Shown one piece after another: positions 1 to 7,429 of a stretch of DNA of 34,247 bases. The notes beneath the pieces were generated by a model. The model worked only from the letters and a program-made list of their open reading frames with translations. It searched no databases and was not told the origin of the DNA. The stretch is from an uncultured Ruminococcus sp. (GTDB lineage: Bacteria; Bacillota; Clostridia; Oscillospirales; Acutalibacteraceae): positions 1-34,247 of the forward strand of contig CAMKNF010000002.1 of NCBI GenBank assembly GCA_946414115.1, given 5' to 3'. How positions within the stretch are numbered: position 1 is the first letter of the stretch; every line of letters begins with the position of its first letter. The position numbers and the translations under genes are program-made.

Positions 1-45
1 CCACCGAGATCTACACTCTTTCCCTACACGACGCTCTTCCGATCT
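1..45 (+). other. Illumina sequencing adapter (not genomic)
   Basis: These bases match the 3' part of the Illumina P5/TruSeq universal adapter. They run from the CCACCGAGATCTACAC portion to the terminal CTCTTCCGATCT. The LepA reading frame takes over exactly at base 46. The adapter was left untrimmed at the contig edge, so nothing in 1-45 should be annotated as biology. Confidence 0.97.
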
Positions 46-1476
46 CTTGAAATCGTCCCTGTTGTCAACAAAATTGACTTGCCCAGCGCAGACCCCGACA
101 GGGTTATTCAGGAGATTGAGGACGTTATCGGAATCCCTGCCGAGGACGCACCGAAAATTTCGGCAAAGGCGGGAATCAACATTCACGCTGTTCTCGAAAA
201 GGTTGTTTCGGACATTCCTGCTCCGACAGGCGATATAAACGCACCGCTTCGTGCGCTGATTTTTGACAGCTACTACGACAGCTACAAGGGCGTTATCATA
301 TATGTAAGGCTCAAAGAAGGACAGATTCACCCGGGCGACGAATTTATGCTTATGGCTACGGGCAGTAAGTTTAATGTTGTTGAGTGCGGACTTATGCATG
401 CAACGCAGATGGAAAAGACCGACGGACTTTACGCAGGTGAGGTTGGCTATATTGCAGGCTCAATCAAAACGCTTGCCGATGCAAAGGTGGGCGACACCGT
501 AACACTTACGTCAAACCCTGCCGAAGAGCCTTTGCCCGGATACCGTGAGGCTCAGCCGATGGTATTCTGCGGTATTTATCCCGTTGACGGCGCAAAGTAC
601 GGCGACCTGAAGGACGCTCTTGAAAAGTTACAGCTTAATGATGCGGCTCTTTCGTTTGAGCCTGAAACCTCGGTTGCACTCGGCTTTGGTTTCCGTTGCG
701 GATTCCTCGGACTTCTGCATATGGAGATTATTCAGGAACGTCTTGAACGTGAATATCAGCTCGATTTGATTACAACCGCACCGAGCGTTATTTACAGAAT
801 CACACGCACAGACGGCACGGTTGAGATGATTGACAACCCCACAAACTACCCCGATCCCTCTCTCATTCAGACGGCAGAGGAGCCTGTTGCAGACGCACAT
901 ATCTACACGCCGAAGGAGTACGTCGGCAACATTATGGAGCTTTGTCAGGACAGGCGAGGAACGTTTGTTGATATGCAGTACATTGACGCTGACAGGGTGG
1001 ATTTGCACTACATTCTTCCGCTTGCCGAGATTATCTACGACTTTTTCGACACGCTCAAATCACGCACAAGGGGCTACGCTTCATTTGACTACGAGATGAA
1101 GGAGTATGTTCCGAGCCAGCTTGTAAAGCTTGACATTATGCTCAACGGCGAGGTTGTTGATGCACTTTCGTTCATCATTCACAAGGACAAGGCGTACGGC
1201 AGAGCGAGAAAAATGGCTGAAAAGCTCAAGGAGAAAATCCCCAGACAGCTGTTTGAAGTGCCGATTCAGGCTTGCATAGGCGGCAAAATCATAGCGAGAG
1301 AAACCGTTAAGGCTATGCGCAAGGACGTGCTTGCAAAGTGCTACGGCGGCGACATCAGCCGAAAGAAGAAACTTCTTGAAAAGCAGAAAGAGGGTAAAAA
1401 GCGTATGCGCCAGCTCGGCTCGGTAGAGGTTCCGCAGGAGGCGTTTATGGCTGTTTTGAAATTAGATACGGACTGA
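46..1476 (+). CDS. lepA: Elongation factor 4 (LepA), 5'-truncated GTPase
   Basis: LepA is a ribosome-bound translational GTPase that back-translocates or remodels stalled ribosomes. About 476 residues are present out of the roughly 600 usual for the family. The P-loop and switch regions are cut off by the contig end. The fragment opens at the G4 motif (VVNKIDLPS), which reads in frame from base 46. It continues through domain II, the EF-G-like domains ([14 protein letters not shown]) and the LepA-specific C-terminal domain, with [16 protein letters not shown] and the end at LKLDTD. The TTG at base 79 is an internal leucine, not a start. The usual Firmicutes downstream partner, hemW, is absent. 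An unused ribosome-binding site lies just past the stop. Confidence 0.97.
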   Translation, partial: LEIVPVVNKIDLPSADPDRVIQEIEDVIGIPAEDAPKISAKAGINIHAVLEKVVSDIPAPTGDINAPLRALIFDSYYDSYKGVIIYVRLKEGQIHPGDEFMLMATGSKFNVVECGLMHATQMEKTDGLYAGEVGYIAGSIKTLADAKVGDTVTLTSNPAEEPLPGYREAQPMVFCGIYPVDGAKYGDLKDALEKLQLNDAALSFEPETSVALGFGFRCGFLGLLHMEIIQERLEREYQLDLITTAPSVIYRITRTDGTVEMIDNPTNYPDPSLIQTAEEPVADAHIYTPKEYVGNIMELCQDRRGTFVDMQYIDADRVDLHYILPLAEIIYDFFDTLKSRTRGYASFDYEMKEYVPSQLVKLDIMLNGEVVDALSFIIHKDKAYGRARKMAEKLKEKIPRQLFEVPIQACIGGKIIARETVKAMRKDVLAKCYGGDISRKKKLLEKQKEGKKRMRQLGSVEVPQEAFMAVLKLDTD

Positions 1477-1483
1477 TTTTATC

Positions 1484-1490
1484 AGGAGGA
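1484..1490 (+). promoter_or_regulatory. Orphan Shine-Dalgarno after lepA
   Basis: A strong AGGAGGA lies 8 bases after the lepA stop. No ATG, GTG or TTG opening a real frame follows at normal spacing. It is immediately followed by a palindromic element. This looks like the translation start region of a lost downstream operon gene. Confidence 0.5.
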
Positions 1491-1507
1491 ATTTTAACTT
1501 TATACAT

Positions 1508-1587
1508 TTAGGGCTTGTTTAGTAAATAGCGGAATGCACCAAAAGATTTGATTTTGTGCGTTTCGTCATTTATTAAGCAAGCCCTAA
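1508..1587. repeat. 80-bp palindromic, MITE-like element or long hairpin
   Basis: The arms at 1510-1527 (TAGGGCTTGTTTAGTAAA) and 1569-1586 are near-perfect inverted repeats with two wobble-type differences. The inner segments (TGCACCAAAA and TTTTGTGCG) also pair. The whole piece can therefore fold as one long hairpin with a short loop near 1545. TA dinucleotides sit at both tips, as expected for a small non-autonomous transposon. It might alternatively act as the terminator of lepA, but no clear T-run follows. Confidence 0.55.
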
Positions 1588-1718
1588 TATCTTTTTGTAA
1601 AATTATGAATTTATACAGATTTTTTTGGAAAATCTTCTTTTATCGTGCTTTATAATACAATCACGGATTAAAAAAGCAAATACATAAGTTTTTAATTTTT
1701 ACTTAAGGAGAGATAATA

Positions 1719-2534
1719 ATGTTAACAGAAAAATTAACAGCTAAAAAAGGAAAGTCATATTTATCGGGAATTCTTGCATTGTTGATGATGTTTGTTTTCA
1801 GCATCACAGCAGTTTCCGCAAAGGAGAGAGAGCCTATTCCGGGTGATGTTGACTTGGATTCGGAAGTTACAGTTGCTGATGCTACGCTGATTCAAAAGTA
1901 TTTAGCAAGGATTTGTGACCTGTCTGATGCTCAGTTGGAAAATGCAGATACAGACAAGGACGGACATATCAGTATTATTGATGCCACTCGCATTCAGGAA
2001 TATCTGGTTTACGGGAGAGAGCTTGACCGGAAAGAACCGGAAGAAACTACTGCTGCAACACAGCCCACAACACAGCCTACAACAGAAATTACTGCTCATC
2101 GTGTATACCCTACGGAGCCTAAAGAAACCGAACCATTTGAAAACCTTACATACAGTGAAAAATATGCAAAGGAAGTCCTTGATTTAATCAATGAAGAGAG
2201 AGCAAAAGTCGGCGCAGCTCCTTTGGCGGCTGATGATACTTTGAATGAGGTTGCAAAAATAAGAGCTAAAGAAATTTCAACTTACTTCTCTCACACAAGA
2301 CCGGATGGTTCAAGCTGTTTTTCCGCTATTGAGGGTTTAAACATTAAGTGGAAGGCTCTGGGTGAAAATATTGCCGGCGGTTTTGACGAACCTACTCGTG
2401 TAATGAACGCTTGGATGCATTCGGAAGGACACCGTGCAAACATCTTAAACGATACTTTTGAGATTGTCGGCATTGCTTGCTATAATTATAACGGAAACTA
2501 TTATTGGGTTCAGTATTTTATGGCTGAATGGTAA
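1719..2534 (+). CDS. Secreted dockerin-CAP (SCP/PR1-like) protein
   Basis: This 271-residue exported protein starts at an ATG preceded by AAGGAGAG. A signal peptide covers residues 1-34 and ends VSA. A type I dockerin follows at about 41-97, with two calcium loops (GDVDLDSEVTVADAT and ADTDKDGHISIIDAT). A Thr/Pro linker spans about 108-140. The C-terminal CAP domain covers about 145-271, with the family signatures H192, GENIAG (E216) and SEGHRANIL (E236, H238). Dockerins bind cohesins on scaffoldins, so the protein is probably displayed on a cellulosome-like complex. The CAP domain's biochemical role in bacteria is not settled. It is monocistronic and ends at a shared terminator facing the aldolase gene. 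The dockerin comes before the functional domain, the less common order. Confidence 0.9.
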   Translation: MLTEKLTAKKGKSYLSGILALLMMFVFSITAVSAKEREPIPGDVDLDSEVTVADATLIQKYLARICDLSDAQLENADTDKDGHISIIDATRIQEYLVYGRELDRKEPEETTAATQPTTQPTTEITAHRVYPTEPKETEPFENLTYSEKYAKEVLDLINEERAKVGAAPLAADDTLNEVAKIRAKEISTYFSHTRPDGSSCFSAIEGLNIKWKALGENIAGGFDEPTRVMNAWMHSEGHRANILNDTFEIVGIACYNYNGNYYWVQYFMAEW

Positions 2535-2538
2535 TACA

Positions 2539-2577
2539 AAAGGTCGGGCAACCGTTTAGCGGTTAAACCCGACCTTT
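2539..2577. terminator. Bidirectional terminator between convergent genes
   Basis: A perfect 10-bp stem (AAAGGTCGGG, 2539-2548, with CCCGACCTTT, 2568-2577) is followed on the plus strand by GTTTTTTATTT. On the minus strand a shorter T-run follows. It can end both the dockerin-CAP transcript and the aldolase transcript. Confidence 0.85.
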
Positions 2578-2606
2578 GTTTTTTATTTACATTCAGTTGT
2601 GCAGAA

Positions 2607-3473
2607 TTATGCCTTGCCAACCGAGCCGAAGAGTTCCATTTTCTCCTTAACAGTAGCCTTGATAGCCTCTGCGCCGGGAGCGAGGAGCTTTCTGGGGTCA
2701 AAGCCCTTGCCCTGAAGGTCCTTGCCTGCTTCAATGTATTCTCTTGTTGCTGCTGCAAATGCGAGCTGGCACTCTGTGTTTACGTTAATCTTTGAAACGC
2801 CGAGAGAGATTGCCTTCTTAATCATATCGGCAGGAATGCCTGTGCCTCCGTGTAGTACGAGGGGCATTTCGCCTGTGAGCTGCTGAATAGCGTCGAGTGT
2901 TTCAAAGCTTAAGCCCTGCCAGTTTTCGGGATATTTGCCGTGAATGTTGCCGATACCTGCTGCGAGCATTGTAACGCCGAGGTCTGCAATCTGCTTGCAT
3001 TCCTGCGGATCTGCACATTCGCCTGCACCGATAACGCCGTCTTCCTCGCCGCCGATTGAGCCAACCTCAGCCTCAAGTGAAAGACCGAGCTTTTCGCAGG
3101 TTGCAACGAGTTCCTTTGTCTTTTCAATGTTCTCCTCAATCGGATAGTGTGAGCCGTCGAACATTACTGAGCTGAAGCCTGCTTCGATACAAGCCTTTGC
3201 GCCTTCGTATGAGCCATGGTCAAGGTGAAGTGCAACGGGAACTGTGATGTTAAGCTCCTCGAGCATACCGTTTACCATACCTACTACTGTCTTGTAGCCG
3301 CACATATATTTTCCTGCGCCCTCGGAAACACCGAGAATTACGGGAGAGTTAAGCTCCTGTGCTGTTAAAAGAATTGACTTTGTCCATTCAAGGTTGTTGA
3401 TGTTGAACTGACCTACTGCATAGTGGCCTGCCTTTGCTTTTGTAAGCATTTCTTTAGCATTTACTAATGGCAT
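2607..3473 (-). CDS. fba: Class II fructose-bisphosphate aldolase
   Basis: This is the zinc-dependent glycolytic/gluconeogenic aldolase that interconverts fructose 1,6-bisphosphate with dihydroxyacetone phosphate and glyceraldehyde 3-phosphate in the cytoplasm. Its 288 residues are full length for the Firmicutes type. Visible motifs are ALHLDHGS with catalytic D85 and zinc ligand H86, EAEVGSIGG around 134-141, NIHGKYP with zinc ligand H178, VLHGGTGIP with zinc ligand H208, and a phosphate-binding KINVNT near 228-233. The start ATG has AAAAGGAAG upstream. A TATAAT-like -10 lies about 65 bases upstream on the minus strand, near 3537-3542, without a convincing -35. The related tagatose-bisphosphate aldolases share these motifs, but no tagatose genes are nearby. 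Confidence 0.95.
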   Translation of the reverse strand: MPLVNAKEMLTKAKAGHYAVGQFNINNLEWTKSILLTAQELNSPVILGVSEGAGKYMCGYKTVVGMVNGMLEELNITVPVALHLDHGSYEGAKACIEAGFSSVMFDGSHYPIEENIEKTKELVATCEKLGLSLEAEVGSIGGEEDGVIGAGECADPQECKQIADLGVTMLAAGIGNIHGKYPENWQGLSFETLDAIQQLTGEMPLVLHGGTGIPADMIKKAISLGVSKINVNTECQLAFAAATREYIEAGKDLQGKGFDPRKLLAPGAEAIKATVKEKMELFGSVGKA

Positions 3474-3717
3474 TTTAATCTTCCTTTTGTAAAAAATTTC
3501 AGCAGAAAAACGTCTTTCCCTGTTGAGTTATTTTTATTATACAATATATTTTTTTAAATATAAAGCCTTTTGCGCAAACTTTTTGATAATTTTTTAACAA
3601 TTTATCAATTTGCCTTGTTTATCGGCGCATTTTGATGAATAATCACGAAATTTTCAGAATTTACTCACACACTTGTTTCATAACTTTGTTGATTTTAAAA
3701 ATATTAAGATGTATAAT

Positions 3718-4117
3718 TAAACTATAATTTAGCCGAGTGCCTCGGCGGGCAAATCAAGTGGAAAAGTCGGTTTGTTAGGAGAAAATTGCAGCCCGAATTT
3801 TAAGTTGATATTTAGGTGACGTTTCGGGACGTCAAGGTGATTCCCATATTAGGGGAAATGTCGCAAAGCGACAAAAGGGTTGCCGTTTTCGCAGAAAAGC
3901 CGTCCCCTACGGATATAGAGGAAACGTTTGTTTTTAATCGTAGGGACACGGCGTGCCGTGTCCGCAGTGGCAATCAAACTATACCGATTAGATTGTAGTT
4001 ATAAAGGAAAACAAACCTTTCCGTAGGGGACGGTTTCCCAGACGTCCCAATGTATAAAATGTGAAACAATTTATACATTATGGCGAACACAGTTCGCCGC
4101 TACATTTATAAACTTTA
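3718..4117 (+). repeat. Dispersed intergenic element, copy 1
   Basis: This fills most of the 667-base gap between fba and the HtrA gene. It starts with TAAACTATAATTTA, then the hairpin GCCGAGTGCCTCGGC (3732-3746). Segments also found in copies 2 and/or 3 follow: GCAGCCCGAATTTTAA, GTTTCGGGACGTCA, CCGTCCCCTACGG, GAGGAAACGTTTGT, the palindrome GGACACGGCGTGCCGTGTCC, and CCGTAGGGGACGG. The right end is degenerate around 4100-4117. No plausible protein is encoded; the 60-codon frame at 3816-3998 is repeat sequence. The remaining part of the gap (3474-3717) is AT-rich and holds only the fba leader and promoter. Confidence 0.85.
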
Positions 4118-4140
4118 AATACCGAACAGGAGATAAAAAT

Positions 4141-5916
4141 ATGGACAACAATAATAACTTTGAAAACGGTTTTTACGGCTCTGCTCCGCAAAAGCCATTT
4201 ACCGATAAAAGCAGTGACGTTCCCGTAAATCCGCAGGCTTTTTCAGGCGAGGGTGAGAGCGTTAATCAGACTGAACAGACTGCGTTTGATGAGCAGAATG
4301 TGCAGAGCATAAACACTGTACCCGAACAGATGCAGAATGTCAATTACAGCAACGAGCCTTTCGGTGCGGAAAATCAGACTGCACCCGTGCAGAATACTCC
4401 CGAGGTACATAACGCACCGCAGGGAGCATATCGGCAGAATCCCGATTATGCCTATCCACAGCACAATGACTATTCAAATCCGCAGTATTCGGCAAGGGTG
4501 AATTATCAGCAGAACGGAATGCCCGTTCAGAATAATTACGGCGGTCAGAATGTAAATTACGGTGGCTGCAATCCACAGTATCAGTACAATCCTAATCCGC
4601 AGAATTACAACCCGAATTATCAGAATAACCGGAATATGCCTCCGCAGTACAATGCATATGCGCCTTATCCGCCGATGCCGCCGAGACCTCCGAAAAAGAA
4701 GGCGAACGCCGGACTTATTGCCCTTATTGTTGTGCTTTGCGTTCTGCTTGTGGGAAGTATGGCTGGATTTTTCGTTTATTTTGTGTCGGAAAACAGCAAA
4801 AAGCAAGACGACAATTCAAGCAACAGCTATAGCTTTACGATGCCGAATTACGGCTATAATATCCCGAGCACAGAGCCGACAACTGCTCCTGTTTCCGAGC
4901 ACAAGGAGTCGGACTACAGCGACAAGGCTGATGCAAATTACAAGGGCGTTGTGCTTGAAAGCAAACCGAAGGACGCTGACACAAACAAAAGCTATACGGC
5001 TGAATCCGCATTTAACAAGGTGTCGGATTCCGTTGTCGGAATTGTCGGCTACACAGATGAAATCACAACTGTTGAAAATTCTGCAACGCAGGGCAGCGGA
5101 ATTATCCTTACCTCTGACGGATATGTTGTAACGAACGCCCACGTTATCGGCAACAGCAAGACGCAATATCTTTTGCAGGTCGTAACCTCCGACGGCAAGA
5201 CCTACAATGCAGGCGTAGTGGGCTACGACTCGAGAACCGATATTGCAGTGCTCAAAATGGACGACGCAAAAGACCTTAAAGCCGCAACCTTCGGTAACTC
5301 GGAAAATATTGAGCTTGGCGAGGATATTATCGTTGTCGGCAACCCCGGCGGACTTGATTATCAGAACTCAATTACAAAGGGTATAGTTTCGGCTGTTGAC
5401 AGAAAAATGTCGTCAACGAGCCTTGTAAAATACATTCAGACCGACGCCGCAATCAACCCCGGTAACTCGGGCGGACCGATTGTGAACCTCTACGGTCAGG
5501 TTGTCGGCATTGCAACCGCTAAAATCGTTTCCGAAAAGTACGAGGGAATGGGCTTTGCAATTCCGTCTGCGACTGCAAAGGATATAATTGACACGCTTAT
5601 GAAAAAGGGTTATGTCGAGGGCAGAGTTAAGATTGGAATTACGGGCAGTAATGTTTCGTCAGATGTTGCTTCGGCTTACGGTATTCCGATGGGAATAATG
5701 GTTGACGAGATTTCAAAGGACGGTCCGTGCTACGGAACAGAGCTTAAGACCGATGATATTATTACGGGTGTTGACGACAAAGAAATTCAGTCGTTCAGCG
5801 ATATTTACGAGATACTCGAAACTCACAAGCCGGGCGATAAGATTGTGATTAAGTATTACAGAATGTCGGATCAGTCTACAGGCGAGGTAGAGGTTACGCT
5901 TGCCGAGGATAAGTAA
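4141..5916 (+). CDS. HtrA/DegP-like membrane-anchored serine protease with PDZ domain
   Basis: This is a predicted surface quality-control protease of 591 residues, starting at an ATG with AGGAGAT upstream. Residues 1-187 form a low-complexity Asn/Gln/Pro/Tyr-rich cytoplasmic tail ending in PPRPPKKK. One membrane helix follows at about 190-214, then a Ser/Thr-rich linker. The trypsin-like domain has catalytic triad H334 (TNAHVIG), D367 (RTDIAVLK) and S443 (NPGNSGGPI). A single PDZ domain lies at about 497-588. The fold and triad match the HtrA/DegP family, which degrades misfolded exported proteins. The tail is much longer than in Bacillus HtrA proteins. The gene stands alone, with repeat DNA upstream, so its promoter is not clear. 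Confidence 0.93.
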   Translation: MDNNNNFENGFYGSAPQKPFTDKSSDVPVNPQAFSGEGESVNQTEQTAFDEQNVQSINTVPEQMQNVNYSNEPFGAENQTAPVQNTPEVHNAPQGAYRQNPDYAYPQHNDYSNPQYSARVNYQQNGMPVQNNYGGQNVNYGGCNPQYQYNPNPQNYNPNYQNNRNMPPQYNAYAPYPPMPPRPPKKKANAGLIALIVVLCVLLVGSMAGFFVYFVSENSKKQDDNSSNSYSFTMPNYGYNIPSTEPTTAPVSEHKESDYSDKADANYKGVVLESKPKDADTNKSYTAESAFNKVSDSVVGIVGYTDEITTVENSATQGSGIILTSDGYVVTNAHVIGNSKTQYLLQVVTSDGKTYNAGVVGYDSRTDIAVLKMDDAKDLKAATFGNSENIELGEDIIVVGNPGGLDYQNSITKGIVSAVDRKMSSTSLVKYIQTDAAINPGNSGGPIVNLYGQVVGIATAKIVSEKYEGMGFAIPSATAKDIIDTLMKKGYVEGRVKIGITGSNVSSDVASAYGIPMGIMVDEISKDGPCYGTELKTDDIITGVDDKEIQSFSDIYEILETHKPGDKIVIKYYRMSDQSTGEVEVTLAEDK

Positions 5917-5922
5917 TTTATT

Positions 5923-5968
5923 AATGCGGAATTCGGAATTAGCGGTCGCTTCGCTCCGAATTACGCAG
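5923..5968 (+). repeat. Short intergenic repeat, also present inverted at about 9635-9688
   Basis: The stretch AATGCGGAATTCGGAATTA followed by GCGGTCGCTTCGCTCCGAAT reappears on the opposite strand at 9635-9688 with small differences. It follows the HtrA stop directly and has no open frame of its own. It belongs to a different repeat family from the hairpin-led element, although the second copy lies inside copy 2 of that element. Confidence 0.65.
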
Positions 5969-6006
5969 GCTCGGTCGTTTTCGGCGGCTCGTAGAGTGAG
6001 CTGAAT

Positions 6007-6123
6007 ATGTTGCTCAATATAATGGGCGAGGGCGTTTACCACATCTACGACTACCGGCTTTTCTACAGAAATCTTGAAAAAAACGTTCAGACACGCCTTA
6101 ACGCATATCTGAACGATGAATAA
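6007..6123 (+). pseudogene. Short 38-codon frame, possible 3' remnant of a lost gene
   Basis: An ATG at 6007 opens a 38-residue frame, including GEGVYHIYDYRLFYRNLEKN, that ends with TAA at 6121-6123. The composition resembles a real protein C-terminus. The frame is blocked by TAG at 5992-5994 and has no ribosome site (GTAGAGTGAGCTGAAT precedes it). It sits directly after repeat DNA. I do not recognise the family. It could be the tail of a gene truncated by repeat insertion, or chance. Confidence 0.3.
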
Positions 6124-6180
6124 CTAACATAAAATAATGCAAGCTCAATTTGCAGAGCTTGCAGAGATAGTGTATGATTG

Positions 6181-6226
6181 TACAGCAAGAACCATCTAGA
6201 TTAACATCCGGATGGTTCTTACTGTA
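6181..6226. terminator. Hairpin at the 3' end of the dCTP-deaminase-fold gene
   Basis: A 16-bp stem with one wobble (6181-6196 with 6211-6226; core AAGAACCATC/GATGGTTCTT) encloses a 14-base loop. It lies 20 bases beyond the stop of the minus-strand gene. A second, smaller hairpin (GCAAGCTC/GAGCTTGC, 6139-6162) is next to it. Neither has a strong T-run, so termination is likely but not certain. Confidence 0.55.
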
Positions 6227-6245
6227 ATTTAGTCAAAAATTATAT

Positions 6246-7073
6246 CTAAAACATAAATAAACAAAATGCAATTACCGAAACAGCTAATAAAATAAATATT
6301 ACTAAATAAATTATCCACAGCGTTTTGTTCTTTTTTGTGTTTAAGAAAATGAAAATCAATCCCATCATTAATACAATGCAAAAAGCTAATGACAAGTTCA
6401 TTGCAATTAGGAATTTAAAATCTATACTGGGCTGAGTAGCAGCGTTATAGTTTATAGTGATTAAAGAAAAAATTGCAACTATTATTCCCATTAAAGCAAG
6501 TACATTAGAATATATTTTATGCGACATTGTGTCAATATCTTCTTTTGCTTCTTTAATTGTTTTGTCAACGTCTTTGATTTGTTTGCTGTACTCGGTTTCA
6601 TAATTGCCAAAACCAACATATTCCTGTTCATTATTAAAGGAAGCATTCTGTTGTTTATCATATGTAATATCAGGTTCTTCCGATAGTGTTTCAAACATAA
6701 TTTGTGCTATTTTTGTATTTCGTTCAATAGAAATAATATTACAGGAAATATTCTGTACACGAAGGAAAATAAATGTAGAGTGACCGGGGTGGTAACGTGG
6801 TGCATCTACACGCAGACCTTGTCTCATTCTGGAATTTTTTTCAGATACAATGCCTATAAGGTTATATGGCATATTTATCTTTTCTTTTGTTTTAACAAAA
6901 ATAGTTTCATTTGGCTTGAGATTATAGTTGTCAATACCTTTGCTGTTTTCAGCTAATATTTTGTCAACTGTTAAGTCATAAGAAACGCAATTTAAATTGT
7001 TCTCGTTATAGTTTTCTGATATTAAATTTTCTTGTTCTACTTTTTTTCGAATGTTTTTATCAACTAAAATCAT
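6246..7073 (-). CDS. dCTP deaminase/dUTPase-fold protein with C-terminal membrane domain
   Basis: This is a 275-residue protein of unknown role. Residues about 1-130 align with the trimeric dCTP deaminase/dUTPase superfamily: SYDLTV (31-36), SEKNSRMRQGL (77-87), APRYHPGH (91-98), FLRVQN (103-108) and TKIAQIMFETL (120-130). A hydrophilic, probably coiled segment at 160-188 follows. Then come three predicted membrane helices at about 190-207, 221-244 and 252-272. The arginine matching E. coli Dcd R115 is kept (R84). The position of catalytic E138 holds R105, and the usual DPG reads HPG, so normal deaminase activity is doubtful. It is monocistronic, with AGAGGCG before the ATG and a TATAAT-like box at 7125-7130 on the minus strand. 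It is strongly AT-rich compared with its neighbours, suggesting transfer. A phage-defence or nucleotide-sensing role is inference. Confidence 0.8.
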   Translation of the reverse strand: MILVDKNIRKKVEQENLISENYNENNLNCVSYDLTVDKILAENSKGIDNYNLKPNETIFVKTKEKINMPYNLIGIVSEKNSRMRQGLRVDAPRYHPGHSTFIFLRVQNISCNIISIERNTKIAQIMFETLSEEPDITYDKQQNASFNNEQEYVGFGNYETEYSKQIKDVDKTIKEAKEDIDTMSHKIYSNVLALMGIIVAIFSLITINYNAATQPSIDFKFLIAMNLSLAFCIVLMMGLIFIFLNTKKNKTLWIIYLVIFILLAVSVIAFCLFMF

Positions 7074-7429
7074 GTAATCGCCTCTAACTTTGCGTTGACA
7101 CTATAAAAACACTAATTATATATAATTATACTAGATTTTGATAAAATTAACATAGGCAAATATAACAAATATTATAAATTATTTTTGTGATTTGTATAGA
7201 AATCGTATTGCTTATATTAAAATTACACTTAAAAAATATTGAATTATATTGAAAATACTTTCAATTACTTTAGCAACCTCGCCTGTGAAATAAACCTCGC
7301 TGAATGGGAAGCATTTTTACAAGGGCATTTTTATCACAACAATATGATTGCTCTGTTTTCAACATACACGGTTTTATCCATTTAAACGTTTCTGCCGCAA
7401 AAATGCACATATAATTATGACGATTACTT
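7074..7429. other. AT-rich gap of 356 bases without a supported gene
   Basis: The right part (7074-7140) holds the leader and likely promoter of the dCTP-deaminase-fold gene. The left part (about 7260-7390) contains short, coding-like but interrupted stretches on the minus strand, such as SEVYFTGEVAKVIESIF. They need a frameshift to join. This may be a decayed gene, but no family is recognisable. Confidence 0.4.

Noticed and set aside
47-238. 63-codon frame at the contig start
   Set aside because: Reads lepA in the wrong phase; begins next to adapter sequence.
2909-3147. Frames on both strands inside fba
   Set aside because: Shadows of a full-length aldolase with all metal ligands in place.
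3939-3962. Possible CRISPR repeat (GGACACGG/CCGTGTCC palindrome seen again near 12150)
   Set aside because: No regularly spaced array; the palindrome is part of the dispersed intergenic element.
7261-7400. Possible protein-coding remnant upstream of the hydrolase stop
   Set aside because: Needs at least one frameshift and matches no family I recognise; kept only as a note on the gap.
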